Positions 35,131-43,715 of a DNA stretch of 64,000 bases are shown in pieces. Source of the stretch: Halovivax limisalsi (lineage in GTDB: Archaea; Halobacteriota; Halobacteria; Halobacteriales; Natrialbaceae); NCBI RefSeq assembly GCF_023093535.1, contig NZ_CP095757.1:1612001-1676000 (forward strand), read 5' to 3'. The translations under genes and the position numbers were made by a program. Each line of letters begins with the position of its first letter. Position 1 is the first letter of the stretch. Below the pieces are notes generated by a model. That model made no database searches. It had not been told where the DNA came from and was given only the letters and a program-made list of their open reading frames with translations.

Positions 35131-36294
35131 ATGCACGTCGTCGTTCTCGGTGGCGGGTACGCCGGCCTCGTTACCACGCGGCGACTCGAACGACGACTGC
35201 CGAGCGACGTCCGATTGACGCTGGTCAACGAGTCGCCGGACCACGTCCTCAAGCACGAACTCCACCGGGTGATCAGACGGCCGGCGATGGCGAACGCGAT
35301 CAGGCTCTCGTTGCCCGCCGTGACCGACCGCGCGCGGATCCACGTCGCGACCGTCGAGTCGCTCGACCGAGCCGGACGGATCGTCGAGTGCTCGACCGGC
35401 CCGATCGAGTACGACTACTGCGTGTGCTGTCTTGGGACGGCGACCGACTATCACGGCATGGCGAGCGTCCGTGACCGGGCGGTCCCGCTGGCGTCCAGCG
35501 CGGACGCGCTGGCGATCAGATCCGGGTATCGCGAGGCGCTCGAATCGGCGGGATCCGTTCGCCTCGTCGTCGGTGGCGCCGGACTCTCGGGCGTTCAGGT
35601 CGCGGGCGAGCTCGCGGCACTCGCCCGTGCGTGGGACGCGTCGGATCGAACGACGGTGACGCTGCTCGAACGGGCGTCGACCGTCGCACCTGGCTTTCCA
35701 CCCCGCTTCGCCGCGGCGATCCGGGAGGCGCTCGACGCGAGCGGCGTCCGGGTCGAACCGGAGACGACGGTCGTGGGGGCCGACGACGGCGCGGTCGAAA
35801 CCGCGGACGGGCGATCGGTCCCGTTCGATCAGCTGGTGTGGACGGGGGGCATTCGGGGGACCGACGCCCAGCGCGGTACGCGCCCGACCGTCGGACCGGC
35901 TTTACAACTCGACCGGTTCACCTTCGGCTGCGGCGACGCGGTGCGCGTCGAAGACGCCACCGGTGACCGCGTCCCCGCCAGCGCACAATCTGCCCGCCAG
36001 ACGGCGCGGACGGCCGCGGAAAACGTCGATCGACTCGTGCGGCACGATCGATCGTCGACGGCTCCGCCCGCGGCCGTCGATCTCGACGAATTCGAGTGGG
36101 CCGCGCCGGGCTGGGCCGTCAGCGTCGGCGACGACGCCGTGGCCATCGTCGGCTCACGGGTGGTCACCGGCCGGCCCGCGAGGATCGCGAAGGCGGCCGC
36201 CGGCGCGCGGCATCTGGCTGCCGTCGGCGCGGGGCGGACGGCGTTCGAGCTGGCGCGGACCGAGCTCGCGTCCGGGCCGGCCGACTGTCCGTGA
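35131..36294 (+). CDS. NAD(P)H dehydrogenase (NDH-2-like) FAD-dependent oxidoreductase
   Basis: This 387-residue pyridine nucleotide-disulfide oxidoreductase-like protein has FAD motif VVLGGGYAGLVTTRRLERRL at residues 4-23, a second Rossmann region VRLVVGGAGLSGVQVAGELA, and TFGCGDAVRV near the C-terminal FAD-contact region. The family oxidises NAD(P)H and reduces quinone without pumping, so it could supply electrons that the NuoEFG-lacking complex I cannot. No C-terminal hydrophobic anchor was seen. ATG 35131 is the first ATG after the gap. Related flavoproteins (sulfide:quinone oxidoreductase-like) are possible, but their catalytic cysteine pair is not apparent. Confidence 0.83.
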   Translation: MHVVVLGGGYAGLVTTRRLERRLPSDVRLTLVNESPDHVLKHELHRVIRRPAMANAIRLSLPAVTDRARIHVATVESLDRAGRIVECSTGPIEYDYCVCCLGTATDYHGMASVRDRAVPLASSADALAIRSGYREALESAGSVRLVVGGAGLSGVQVAGELAALARAWDASDRTTVTLLERASTVAPGFPPRFAAAIREALDASGVRVEPETTVVGADDGAVETADGRSVPFDQLVWTGGIRGTDAQRGTRPTVGPALQLDRFTFGCGDAVRVEDATGDRVPASAQSARQTARTAAENVDRLVRHDRSSTAPPAAVDLDEFEWAAPGWAVSVGDDAVAIVGSRVVTGRPARIAKAAAGARHLAAVGAGRTAFELARTELASGPADCP

Positions 36295-36339
36295 CCGACT
36301 CGCGGTTTCGCTACTCGGTTTCCGGCCGGTCGCTCGATC

Positions 36340-37320
36340 TCACGTGTAGCGATCGAGTCCCGTCTGGACGAGCGACGTCTCGATGCGTTCGAAGCCGCGC
36401 GCCACCTCGTCGGCGTCGACGCCCCACTCCTCGCAGACGTACTCGCGCGCCGCGTCGACGTCCGGATCGAGATCCGTCGTGTACGCGTAGTCGTCGGTCA
36501 CGTTCGGCTCGCGGAAGAGCTGGCGGACCCGGTCGCCGTACTCGACGTGATCGCCGCGGGCCTCGAGCGCGCTCCAGAGGTCGCCGTGCTCGTCGATCAG
36601 CGAGAGGGCCGTCTTCGGACCGATGCCGTCGACGCCGGGGTTGAAGTCCGTCCCGATCAGAATCGCGACGTCGATCAGCTGTTCGAGCGTGAGGTCGTGT
36701 GCGGCGAGCGTGGCCTCGAGGTCCATCAGCTCCGGATCGCCCTTGCTGGTGAGCTGGCGAAGGGTGCGCGGCGAGCCGAACAACAGCGCGTCGTAGTCTT
36801 CCGACCCGACGTAGTCCGCGTCGCCGTTGCGGACGATCCGCGCGGCCTGGGCCTCTCCCTCGGCGGGGGCTTCGACGACGGGGACGTCGAGCAGCGAGAG
36901 CAGTTCCCGGCTCGTCTCCTGAATCGTCTCCGTCAGGCGCTGCGTGTAGGATTCGAGTCGAGCCACCGCCACGGGATCGTCCGCCTCGCGAGCCGCTTCG
37001 AGTTGTTCCTCGTAGTCCGCGCGCTGCTCGCGTCGGGCCTCGATCTCGTCGGCCTTGAGGTCGGACGGGCCGCCGTCGAAGACCATCACCGGGACGATGT
37101 CGTGCTCGAAGAACTTCGGCAGTCCCTGGACGATCCCGACGAGGTTGGCCACCTCCGTTCCGTCGCCGGTGGTGTAGATCGAGGCGTTCGTCCACTTCAC
37201 CGTCGTCGTCAGGTACCGATAGAGCCAGTTGTGGGCGTCGACGGCGACGACCGATCCCTCGAGGTCGTCGAACGGCACCGATTCGATCGACGCGATGTCC
37301 CGAAGTGCTGCGTTTCCCAT
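36340..37320 (-). CDS. fen: Flap endonuclease 1
   Basis: This 326-residue structure-specific nuclease removes 5' flaps during Okazaki-fragment processing and repair. Metal-binding acids are visible: Asp28 (AVDAHNW), Asp82 ([10 protein letters not shown]), Glu154 and Glu156 ([10 protein letters not shown]), Asp175/Asp177 ([11 protein letters not shown]) and the helix-two-turn-helix region with [18 protein letters not shown]. The C-terminus QTGLDRYT resembles a PCNA-interacting box. It is a single gene transcribed toward the NDH-2-like flavoprotein gene. Length is that of archaeal FEN1. Confidence 0.95.
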   Translation of the reverse strand: MGNAALRDIASIESVPFDDLEGSVVAVDAHNWLYRYLTTTVKWTNASIYTTGDGTEVANLVGIVQGLPKFFEHDIVPVMVFDGGPSDLKADEIEARREQRADYEEQLEAAREADDPVAVARLESYTQRLTETIQETSRELLSLLDVPVVEAPAEGEAQAARIVRNGDADYVGSEDYDALLFGSPRTLRQLTSKGDPELMDLEATLAAHDLTLEQLIDVAILIGTDFNPGVDGIGPKTALSLIDEHGDLWSALEARGDHVEYGDRVRQLFREPNVTDDYAYTTDLDPDVDAAREYVCEEWGVDADEVARGFERIETSLVQTGLDRYT

Positions 37321-37426
37321 CGGAGATGCCTTCGGACGGCTGGGATTTGAGCGTTGGCCTCCGGCACGGCTGGACCCAGCCGATGGATCCCGACTGGACC
37401 CGCTCGCCGGCGCGTCCCGAAACCCG

Positions 37427-37978
37427 TCACTCCTGGGACGCGTCGTCGAGCCGACCCGGGGTCCCGCGTTCGAGCCGATCCGCGACGAACGACCGCTCTT
37501 CGTCGGTCAGATCGCGGTCCGCGAACGCCTCCAGCCCCGATCGATAGCGCTCCTCCCTCCCTTCGGCGGGCGGAAACGAGAGGACGAGTTCCGCGATTCC
37601 GGTCGTCTCCCCGGTGAAGCCGAACCCGACCCGATGGAGCGCCTCGTACGCGTACGGGTTGTTGACGGCGATCCGCACCGATTCGAACTCGCGCGCGAGC
37701 GCCCGGTCGCGAACGAACGCGCAGAGTCGCGGCCCGATTCCCTCGCCGCGACGGTCCGCGCGCACGGTGACGTACCGCAGCCAGCACCGCCGCGGATCGG
37801 TCCGGTCTTCGTTGAACGCGACCGCCGCCACGATCGACCCGTCGTCGCGCGCGACGGCCTTGCCGGTCGAGGACATGACGAACTTGCCTGCGTAGGCGAA
37901 CCGCTCGTGATCGAGCCGGAGCGTCGGGCCGTCGGCCGGCCAGCCGAGCAGGTCGCACGAGATCGAGTCAACTGCCAC
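37427..37978 (-). CDS. GNAT-family N-acetyltransferase
   Basis: This 183-residue protein has a GNAT core at about residues 50-130: [40 protein letters not shown], containing the acetyl-CoA-binding R-x-x-G-x-G/A pattern (RRGEGIG), then [24 protein letters not shown]. The catalytic substrate is not evident. It lies upstream of fen on the same strand with a 106-base gap, so co-transcription is possible but not clear. A short acidic C-terminal tail follows the domain. Confidence 0.82.
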   Translation of the reverse strand: MAVDSISCDLLGWPADGPTLRLDHERFAYAGKFVMSSTGKAVARDDGSIVAAVAFNEDRTDPRRCWLRYVTVRADRRGEGIGPRLCAFVRDRALAREFESVRIAVNNPYAYEALHRVGFGFTGETTGIAELVLSFPPAEGREERYRSGLEAFADRDLTDEERSFVADRLERGTPGRLDDASQE

Positions 37979-38112
37979 GCCTTCGTCTACGGATTCCGCC
38001 GGGAAAGTTCACCCGGTTCCACCATCTCAAGAAGCCCTAAATTCCAAAAATTTCGTCAGCAATTGATCCTTGAACTTCTCCAAGGAGGGGTCAAACGGTT
38101 CATCAAAGGAAA

Positions 38113-38123
38113 GGTATAATAAG
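38113..38123 (+). promoter_or_regulatory. TATA box of the small zinc-ribbon gene
   Basis: GGTATAATAAG at 38113-38123 lies 23-33 bases before ATG 38146 in an AT-rich gap of about 120 bases. It is one of the strongest promoter-like sequences in the window. Confidence 0.7.
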
Positions 38124-38145
38124 TAGATGTTCCAGATAAACAGAC

Positions 38146-38346
38146 ATGGCAACCACAGACGACGCCTTCGACGGCCTCACCGAATACTGCGAGGAGTGCG
38201 ATCTGGATACGCTGCATGAAGTGTCTGTCCAGCTTCGAACGGAGAGCCTGAAGGAGGAGAACAGCCAGTTTTCCCGCGAGCCATACCGCGTGACCGAGTG
38301 CCAGCGCTGCGGTCGTCGCGACAGTCAGCGGATGAACAACGCCTGA
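38146..38346 (+). CDS. Small putative zinc-ribbon protein (66 aa)
   Basis: This 66-residue protein has two CxxC pairs: Cys15/Cys18 (YCEECDLDT) and Cys52/Cys55 (ECQRCGRRD). These could hold one zinc ion in a zinc-ribbon fold. It resembles a widespread family of short haloarchaeal zinc-ribbon proteins (DUF7835-like, recalled). The N-terminus is acidic, and a strong TATA box precedes it at leaderless distance. Proposed roles are nucleic-acid binding or regulatory; the sequence gives no further hint. Confidence 0.8.
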   Translation: MATTDDAFDGLTEYCEECDLDTLHEVSVQLRTESLKEENSQFSREPYRVTECQRCGRRDSQRMNNA

Positions 38347-38513
38347 TTCGAACCGGGAAACGGTCCGGTGGGGACAACTACCGCGGGTCCTCCCGGACGA
38401 AATTGCATCTTCCGTGAGCCGTCTGACCGCGGGTAAACACCTGTGTACGCCCTCGTAGGCCCGATCCTGTGCCGACTCGCTCTGAATACGGCTCGCTTGC
38501 GTTCCTCGAAAAG

Positions 38514-38584
38514 TGCGCGGACCGGGATTTGAACCCGGGCCATGAGCTTGGAAGGCTCAGGTCCTACCACTAGACCATCCGCGC
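38514..38584 (-). tRNA. tRNA-Gly, anticodon UCC
   Basis: The reverse strand folds as a 71-nt tRNA. The acceptor stem GCGCGGA pairs perfectly with TCCGCGC, and the discriminator is A. The D-arm is GTCT-AGTGGTA-GGAC. The anticodon stem TGAGC/GCTCA encloses the loop CTTCCAA with anticodon TCC (reads GGA and possibly GGG). The T-arm is CCGGG-TTCAAAT-CCCGG. CCA is not encoded, as usual in haloarchaea. No intron is seen. Confidence 0.95.
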
Positions 38585-38640
38585 GCACTCGGTCGGTTGT
38601 CGGGCCTCGGTAAAGAGACTTCTCTTTCCCAGCCGGTCGA

Positions 38641-39333
38641 TCACGCGTCGGGACCGGCCACCGTCGCGTAACAGTTGCCGCTCGACATCTCCCGCGCGAG
38701 CACGTCGAGACCGCTCGCCGCGAGGTCGCGTTCGAACTCGTCGGGCGCGTAAATGTGGTAGAACCGGTCGACGACCGTCCCGCCCGGCAGCGTCCACTCG
38801 ACCGTCGTATCGAAGCCGGTTGTGTCCGCCTCGCTCCGGTCGTCGAAGCGGTCGTGGGCGGTCGACCAGACCGAAACGAGTGCGCGGCCGCCCGCGTCGA
38901 GTACCCGCGCCAGTTCGTCGAGGCTGGCCCGTCGGGTTTCCATGGTGGGCAGGTGGTGAAGCGTCGCGACGTAGAGGCCGCAGTCGACGGCATCCGTCCC
39001 GATCGGGAGACGCGCGGCGTCGGCCTGGAGCGGGTCGAGCGCGTCCGCGAAGGATCGCTCGCGGGCTCGCTCGCGTCCCGCGTCGAGGAGCGAGCGGCTG
39101 ACGTCGACGCCGACGACGCGATCCACGTGCGAGGCGAGCACTTCGGCGTGGCGACAGTTGCCGCAGCCGAGGTCGAGACCGATTATCGGGTCCGTCCTCG
39201 CGTCCGCGTCGTCGAGGCTGCGCGGGATATCCTCGACGAACGCTTCCACCTCCGGCCACGCGTACGCTCGCGTCTCGGCGAAGTGACTCCCGATGCGCTC
39301 GTAGGTTCGCCTGACCTCGCGGCGCCGGTCCAT
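38641..39333 (-). CDS. Trm9/ABH8-like SAM methyltransferase (probable tRNA wobble-uridine methyltransferase)
   Basis: This 230-residue class I methyltransferase begins MDRRREVRRTYERIGSHFAE followed by TRAYAWPEVEAFV, which matches the start of eukaryotic Trm9/ABH8 proteins. It has motif I IGLDLGCGNCRHAEVLASHV and VVGVDVSRSLL. Trm9 methylates the carboxymethyl group on wobble uridine (cm5U to mcm5U) of tRNAs including tRNA-Gly(UCC). The gene lies immediately upstream of the tRNA-Gly(UCC) gene on the same strand (57-base gap), which supports this role. A general small-molecule methyltransferase cannot be excluded. Confidence 0.8.
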   Translation of the reverse strand: MDRRREVRRTYERIGSHFAETRAYAWPEVEAFVEDIPRSLDDADARTDPIIGLDLGCGNCRHAEVLASHVDRVVGVDVSRSLLDAGRERARERSFADALDPLQADAARLPIGTDAVDCGLYVATLHHLPTMETRRASLDELARVLDAGGRALVSVWSTAHDRFDDRSEADTTGFDTTVEWTLPGGTVVDRFYHIYAPDEFERDLAASGLDVLAREMSSGNCYATVAGPDA

Positions 39334-39520
39334 GTTCCGTCTCCCGCCAGCCCGGGCTAAAGCGGTTCGGATTCGAGCGATCGAACGCGTTCAATGGGTG
39401 CTTGAAGTGTCGATTACTGTCTTCTGAGGCGGGTCTTCCATCGATCGCGTTCCGATACCGCCTGATCCAGCCTCGCTCGTCACCGATCCAGGGAGGCGCG
39501 GCTGTCGAGTGCGACGGTCG

Positions 39521-39703
39521 TCACTCTCTCACGACGACGGCCGCATCGGAGGCGTTTCGTTTCGCGCTCTCGATGCCCTTCCGGGCGCCAGCCTTCCGGT
39601 CGTATCCTTCACCGCTGTCCGCGATGATGTTGCCGTTGTCGTGGCCGAGCCGCCAGCGCCACTCGCCCGCGCCTCGTCGCCGTAACCCACGAAACGAGCC
39701 TTG
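39521..39703 (-). pseudogene. DUF1508 (YegP-like) protein remnant
   Basis: The reverse-strand frame ending with TGA at 39521-39523 reads GEWRWRLGHDNGNIIADSGEG, then YDRKAGARKGIESAKRNASDA and AVVVRE. This is a clear DUF1508 repeat unit (WRWRL, NGxIIADSGEGY, GIxSxKRNA). The frame is open only to a TAG at 39704-39706 and has no ATG, GTG or TTG before the domain. Upstream coding sense seems to continue in another frame. It looks like a truncated or frameshifted gene rather than a functional one. It lies just downstream of the amphi-Trp gene on the same strand. Confidence 0.6.
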
Positions 39704-39897
39704 CTATCGCCCGTTCCACCGCCGTCGGTGATCGTCGGCCGACCGGATTCGCCCGGCGGACTCGGCTGCGCTTGGCCCCGTCGGGTTCGGTTCCCAGGTT
39801 CGACCGATCGCGGTCGCCCACGCTGACGGGACGATCCGCCAACAGAACGTCCCTCGCCCGGTTCGAATTCGACGTGCTCGGTCGGGATCGACAGGAT

Positions 39898-40209
39898 CTA
39901 CTCGGCGTCGACCGATACCGCCTCGCCGTCTTCGATCGGCCACTCGAGTTCGACTTCGAGTTCGGCTTCGTCGTCGCCGACCTCGTACTCCACCTCGAGT
40001 TCGAAGCGTTCCGGAATTGCGGCCGTGAAGCCGTTCGCCCCTTCGATGTCGATTTCACCGTTCTCGACGCCGGAGGCGACCTCGCGCAGGATCGCCGCCC
40101 CGTCGGAGCGTCCCATCACTCGCTCGCCCTCGTGTTCGGTGTCCTCGTTGCCGTCGGGCGTCTCCGTCGATTCCGCTTCGGCCTCGGACGCATCGTCGTC
40201 TGCGACCAT
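39898..40209 (-). CDS. amphi-Trp domain protein
   Basis: This 103-residue acidic protein has an N-terminal low-complexity stretch (residues 1-28) and an amphi-Trp-like domain: MGRSDGAAILREVASGVENGE, then IDIEGANGFTAAIPERFELEV, YEVGDDEAELEVELEWPIED. This beta-rich domain is common in haloarchaea; its role is not well established. The family assignment rests on the VASGVENGEIDIEGANGFTA and ELEVELEW pattern. A degraded DUF1508 gene follows directly. An internal methionine at residue 32 is a possible alternative start. Confidence 0.75.
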   Translation of the reverse strand: MVADDDASEAEAESTETPDGNEDTEHEGERVMGRSDGAAILREVASGVENGEIDIEGANGFTAAIPERFELEVEYEVGDDEAELEVELEWPIEDGEAVSVDAE

Positions 40210-40433
40210 ATTCGACCCTCACCGTCCGTTACATAAATGGTTCGCCTTTCGATACTGACGGTTCGAGATCGACGACGGGTGTCCGTCGATGGGCCGGGCG
40301 AGCCCCGGTCACGCGCGAGTCGGGCGACGGGGAGTGAGTGGTTCCCGATCGGCAGGCCGGCTGCGCACCGCACCGGGATACGTAGCCGGCGACGGGAGCG
40401 GTAGGGGGCACGACTGCCGCAGGTTTGCGCGCG

Positions 40434-41078
40434 TTACTCCGCGGACTGAACGGCGGGGGACTCTGTCGGGCCGCGGTACGAAACCGAACCCGCCTCGCTG
40501 TCGTAGCGGATGACGCCCGCCTCGTCGAGTTTCGGGAGGTGACAGTGGTGAAGCTGGATGGCGACCCGTTCGGTCGCTGCGTCCCCCGCCGCGTCGCCAG
40601 ACGGAGCAACCTCGCGGGCCAGGTGATCCCGCGTCACCGGCTTCGGTGCCGCTTCGCGGACGATATCGAGGACGGCTCGACGCTGCGGATCGGTGATCCC
40701 GCGCTCGGATCGCTCCGCCGCGTCGCGGTCGAACGGGCCCGCAGCGGCGTTCGCACTCCGATCGGATAGCCGAACGACGCCCTCCGTTCGATGCCAGACG
40801 ATGACGCCCCGATCGGCCAGTGCGGGCAGGTCGACGTGGTGGAGTCGAATCCGATATCGTCGTCGCTCCGCGTCGCGATCGGACGCCGTCTCGGACGCGG
40901 TATCGGCCCGGTCCCCGTCTGACGCGGTTGCGAGGTCGCTAGCGAGATCGGCAACGGCGACCCACCCCTCCCGGTCACCGAGGGACTTGACGACTCGGTG
41001 GCTCACCCGTGACGAGCGCGTCCCGTCAGTCCCGCGGCGATTCTGCCCTCGTTGACGTTCGGCTGGTGACCGTCCCAT
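40434..41078 (-). CDS. Tandem DUF7344-like winged-helix regulator
   Basis: This 214-residue protein contains two winged-helix domains of the haloarchaeal DUF7344 type. The first (about residues 25-115) includes YRIRLHHVDLPALADRGVIVWHRTEG; the second (about 130-205) includes VAIQLHHCHLPKLDEAGVIRYDSEAG. Both have the LHHxxLPxLxxxGVI signature. I chose ATG 41078 rather than the ATG at 41132, because the latter lies within the TATA box (41121-41129). It probably controls transcription, perhaps of nearby signalling genes. Target DNA is unknown. Confidence 0.75.
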   Translation of the reverse strand: MGRSPAERQRGQNRRGTDGTRSSRVSHRVVKSLGDREGWVAVADLASDLATASDGDRADTASETASDRDAERRRYRIRLHHVDLPALADRGVIVWHRTEGVVRLSDRSANAAAGPFDRDAAERSERGITDPQRRAVLDIVREAAPKPVTRDHLAREVAPSGDAAGDAATERVAIQLHHCHLPKLDEAGVIRYDSEAGSVSYRGPTESPAVQSAE

Positions 41079-41120
41079 CTTGCTCGATCCATCGGTCGCC
41101 CGGGGGTTGAGCGTGCGCCC

Positions 41121-41129
41121 AAATATATT
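41121..41129 (-). promoter_or_regulatory. TATA box of the tandem winged-helix gene
   Basis: On the reverse strand, AATATATTT at 41121-41129 lies 43-51 bases before ATG 41078, giving a leader of roughly 15-20 nt. The upstream in-frame ATG (41130-41132) directly abuts this box, so it cannot be transcribed from it; this decides the start. Confidence 0.6.
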
Positions 41130-41277
41130 CATTCGGCTGATAGCGACCGTCAGACCGGACTGAATAGACGCGGCGGACGGCGGCTACGTGCGGCGGATCG
41201 ACCGCTGCGGGCCGCCCCGACCGGGTCGTTGGGTGCGGACCGATCGAGCCGCCGCGAGTCGCGAACGAATGCGGGCG

Positions 41278-42945
41278 CTACGTCGTCGTGTCGGTCGGCT
41301 CGCCGCCCTCGGTCGAAAAGAGCGATTCGAACACTCGTCGTTCGGCGGCCCGAAGGCGCTGGTTGAACGTCGCCGGGGCGATGTCGAGTCGGTCGGCGAG
41401 CTCCTGGCCGGTGGTCTTTCGCGGCCAGTCGTAGAGCCCGGCGGCGAACGCGGTTTCGAGCGCGACGCGTTGTTTCGCCGTCAGCGCGTTCCGGACGATC
41501 GATCGCAACGCCGAGATGTCGTCGGTTTGCTCGACGGTGCGTTGGGCGCGGGTCCGGGCCCCCGGACAGTGCCGACGGACGAGGTCTCGCAACTGTCGTT
41601 TGTCACGGCCGGGCGGGAACTCGACGGCGAACTGGAGCGAGCCGCCCTCGACGGTGGCGCCGGTGACGCGGCCGCCGTGGGTGCCGACTGCGTCGACCAG
41701 CTCCGCGGCGGCCGTCGAGGTCGCTTCGAACTCGCAGCCATCCTCGCCGTCGGCGAGGACGCGGACGTCGTCGACGAGTGCGGTGGACTCGGCCGCGTCG
41801 CGCACGGCCGACGGGGAGACGTCGCGGGTGCGACCGTACCCGACGACGGAATCGTCCGTTCGGACGACGTTCTCGACGTCGACCCGCCCGCCGTCCGTCG
41901 TGAGGGAGACGAGCGCCGCGGGCGGTTCCGCGACGTCGAACTCGAACCGGAGCACCGTATCGGCGATCAGCGCCTGCTTGCGCTCGATCGCGGTGATCGC
42001 GTGGCCGATGACCGTGCCCAGTCGCGAGAGGATGTCCGTCTCGGGTCGGCTGAACGCCTCCGGAGCGGCCGAGTAGACGTTCAGGAGGCCGTAGAGCACC
42101 GACTCGTACCGGATGGGGATCGACGCGCTGGAGCGATAGCCGCGTTCGATCGCCTCCGCCCGCCACGGTTCGTACGCTGGATCCGTCTGGGCGTTCTGGA
42201 CGGTCTGTACCGCCATGGTGCGGGCGGCCCGTCCGGCGGGTCCCTTGGCCGTCTCGCCCTCGGTGGCCGTGATCGTGACCTCGTCCAGATAGCCGTCCTC
42301 GACCCCGGCTGCGACGCGCGGGGTGATCCTGTCGTTCGCCCCGTTTACCTCGCCGATCCAGGCGAAGCGATAGGCGTCCGACTCGACGAGGCGGTCACAG
42401 ACCGCCCGCTCCAGCTCCTCGCGGGTCGAGGTCGTGATCACGGCGTGGGTAACGTCCTGGCCGATCTCGTTGAGGCGATTGAGCGTCTCGAGCTGGGACC
42501 GGCGTCGAGCCCGCTCTCGGTCCTGCCGCGTTCGTTCGATGGCGTAGCGGATCGTCCGGACGAGCAGTTCGCTCGTCACCTTGTCTTTGACCAGGTAGTC
42601 CTGCGCGCCGCGCTCGATCGCGCAAACGGCGATCTCCTCGTCGGAGTTGCCGGTGAGCACGACGATCGGGACGAACTCGACCGCGTCCGCGACCGCGGTC
42701 ACCGTTTCGAGGCCGGTCGACCCGGGCAGCCCCAGGTCGAGGAGGACGACGTCGGCGTCGGGTGCGCGATCGAGGCCGTCGTCGAGGGTCGGCTCGTGGC
42801 GAACGCGGGCGTCGACCACGTCGGCCGATTCCGCCTCGGATCGCACGAGGGGGCGAGTCGCCGCTCGAAGCAGTTCCTCGATGAGTCTGGCGTCACCGGG
42901 ATTGTCTTCGATCAGGAGGACGTCGAGTGTCGCGTCGGCGGTCAT
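41278..42945 (-). CDS. Bat-like regulator: receiver, GAF, bacterio-opsin activator and HTH-10 domains
   Basis: This 555-residue protein starts with a response-regulator receiver (residues 1-130; LLIEDNPGDARLIEELL, phospho-acceptor Asp in VVLLDLGLPG, lysine in DYLVKDK). A coiled linker, a GAF domain (about 150-320), a bacterio-opsin activator domain (about 340-470) and a C-terminal HTH_10 (LTAKQRVALETAFAAGLYDW, then TTGQELADRLDIAPATFNQRL) follow. It should be a DNA-binding regulator responding to phosphorylation plus a small ligand or light/redox cue. It shares this plan with the 720-residue protein at 43716-45878, so the two are probably paralogues. No kinase gene is adjacent. Confidence 0.88.
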   Translation of the reverse strand: MTADATLDVLLIEDNPGDARLIEELLRAATRPLVRSEAESADVVDARVRHEPTLDDGLDRAPDADVVLLDLGLPGSTGLETVTAVADAVEFVPIVVLTGNSDEEIAVCAIERGAQDYLVKDKVTSELLVRTIRYAIERTRQDRERARRRSQLETLNRLNEIGQDVTHAVITTSTREELERAVCDRLVESDAYRFAWIGEVNGANDRITPRVAAGVEDGYLDEVTITATEGETAKGPAGRAARTMAVQTVQNAQTDPAYEPWRAEAIERGYRSSASIPIRYESVLYGLLNVYSAAPEAFSRPETDILSRLGTVIGHAITAIERKQALIADTVLRFEFDVAEPPAALVSLTTDGGRVDVENVVRTDDSVVGYGRTRDVSPSAVRDAAESTALVDDVRVLADGEDGCEFEATSTAAAELVDAVGTHGGRVTGATVEGGSLQFAVEFPPGRDKRQLRDLVRRHCPGARTRAQRTVEQTDDISALRSIVRNALTAKQRVALETAFAAGLYDWPRKTTGQELADRLDIAPATFNQRLRAAERRVFESLFSTEGGEPTDTTT

Positions 42946-43051
42946 GGGAGGGTGCTCGACGAGCGGACGAACGAACCGTCGGTGACCATTTCCGCCGGAC
43001 GGTAATAGGCGACTCGGTCTCGATCACTCGGGTCCGACGGCCCGCGACGGT

Positions 43052-43243
43052 TCAGGCGTCCTGACCGTCGAGCCAGGCATCTTTACACGTCTCGTCGCAG
43101 AACGGGTGCAGCGTTACCGAGCCGTCGATCCGGTCCGTCGCGATGGGGTACCAGTCGCTCGTGTCGATCACCGACCCGCACCGGGTGCATACTTCGTACT
43201 CCTGGCGTGTGCTGGTGTCCGCTCGCTCCGTCCGTTCAGACAT
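43052..43243 (-). CDS. Small zinc-binding protein (DUF7576-like)
   Basis: This 63-residue protein starts MSERTERADTSTRQEYEV and has a CTRCGSVIDTSDWYPIATDR segment and a LHPFCDETCKDAW segment. Four cysteines in two CxxC/CxxxC pairs give a likely zinc knuckle of the DUF7576 type (recalled). A frame start three codons earlier (43252) is possible. Such small proteins often accompany signalling or redox genes in haloarchaea. It lies between the Bat-like regulators. Confidence 0.72.
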   Translation of the reverse strand: MSERTERADTSTRQEYEVCTRCGSVIDTSDWYPIATDRIDGSVTLHPFCDETCKDAWLDGQDA

Positions 43244-43359
43244 CGGCGCCACCCTCGCGGTCGTCCGTCCACCCGAGCAGGACGTGGCGGCCGGTCGGAG
43301 CGGTCCGTCGCGGGGTCGGTCGGCGACCGGTCGGCTCCCGAGCGGTGGATCGACCCATC

Positions 43360-43644
43360 TCAGGCGCGGGCACTCCGCCCCGTCGGCGTCACGACGACCT
43401 CGCCGTCACCGTGGACGACGACCTCGCAGCCGGCCATCGTAAACCGGAGCTCGCCGTTCGTCTGGCCCGTTCCGGTCGAGAAGAGCGCGTCGAGCGCGTC
43501 CGGATCGAGCACGTCGTAGAGCGGCGTCATCTCGAGGGGATCGGCGTCGGTCGCCGCTGCCACTTCCTCGATGACTCGCTCGCTCACTGGGGCGTCGTAG
43601 TCGGTCGTCGGGGTCGTCGCGGTGAGTCCGGTCTGTTGATCCAT
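43360..43644 (-). CDS. HalOD1 output-domain protein
   Basis: This 94-residue protein consists of a single halobacterial output domain 1 (HalOD1): VSERVIEEVAAATDADPLEMT, then PLYDVLDPDALDALFSTG and a C-terminal beta stretch GELRFTMAGCEVVVHGDGEVVV. HalOD1 occurs at the ends of response regulators and as free-standing proteins; its exact role is undefined. Start ATG 43644 is preferred because upstream residues in frame are atypical. It probably acts with the nearby receiver-containing proteins. Confidence 0.82.
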   Translation of the reverse strand: MDQQTGLTATTPTTDYDAPVSERVIEEVAAATDADPLEMTPLYDVLDPDALDALFSTGTGQTNGELRFTMAGCEVVVHGDGEVVVTPTGRSARA

Positions 43645-43715
43645 GACTCGTGGAACGGTGACGATTCGGATAGGCGCTGTGACGACACCCGTAGGGATGC
43701 GAAGGAGTGACACAC

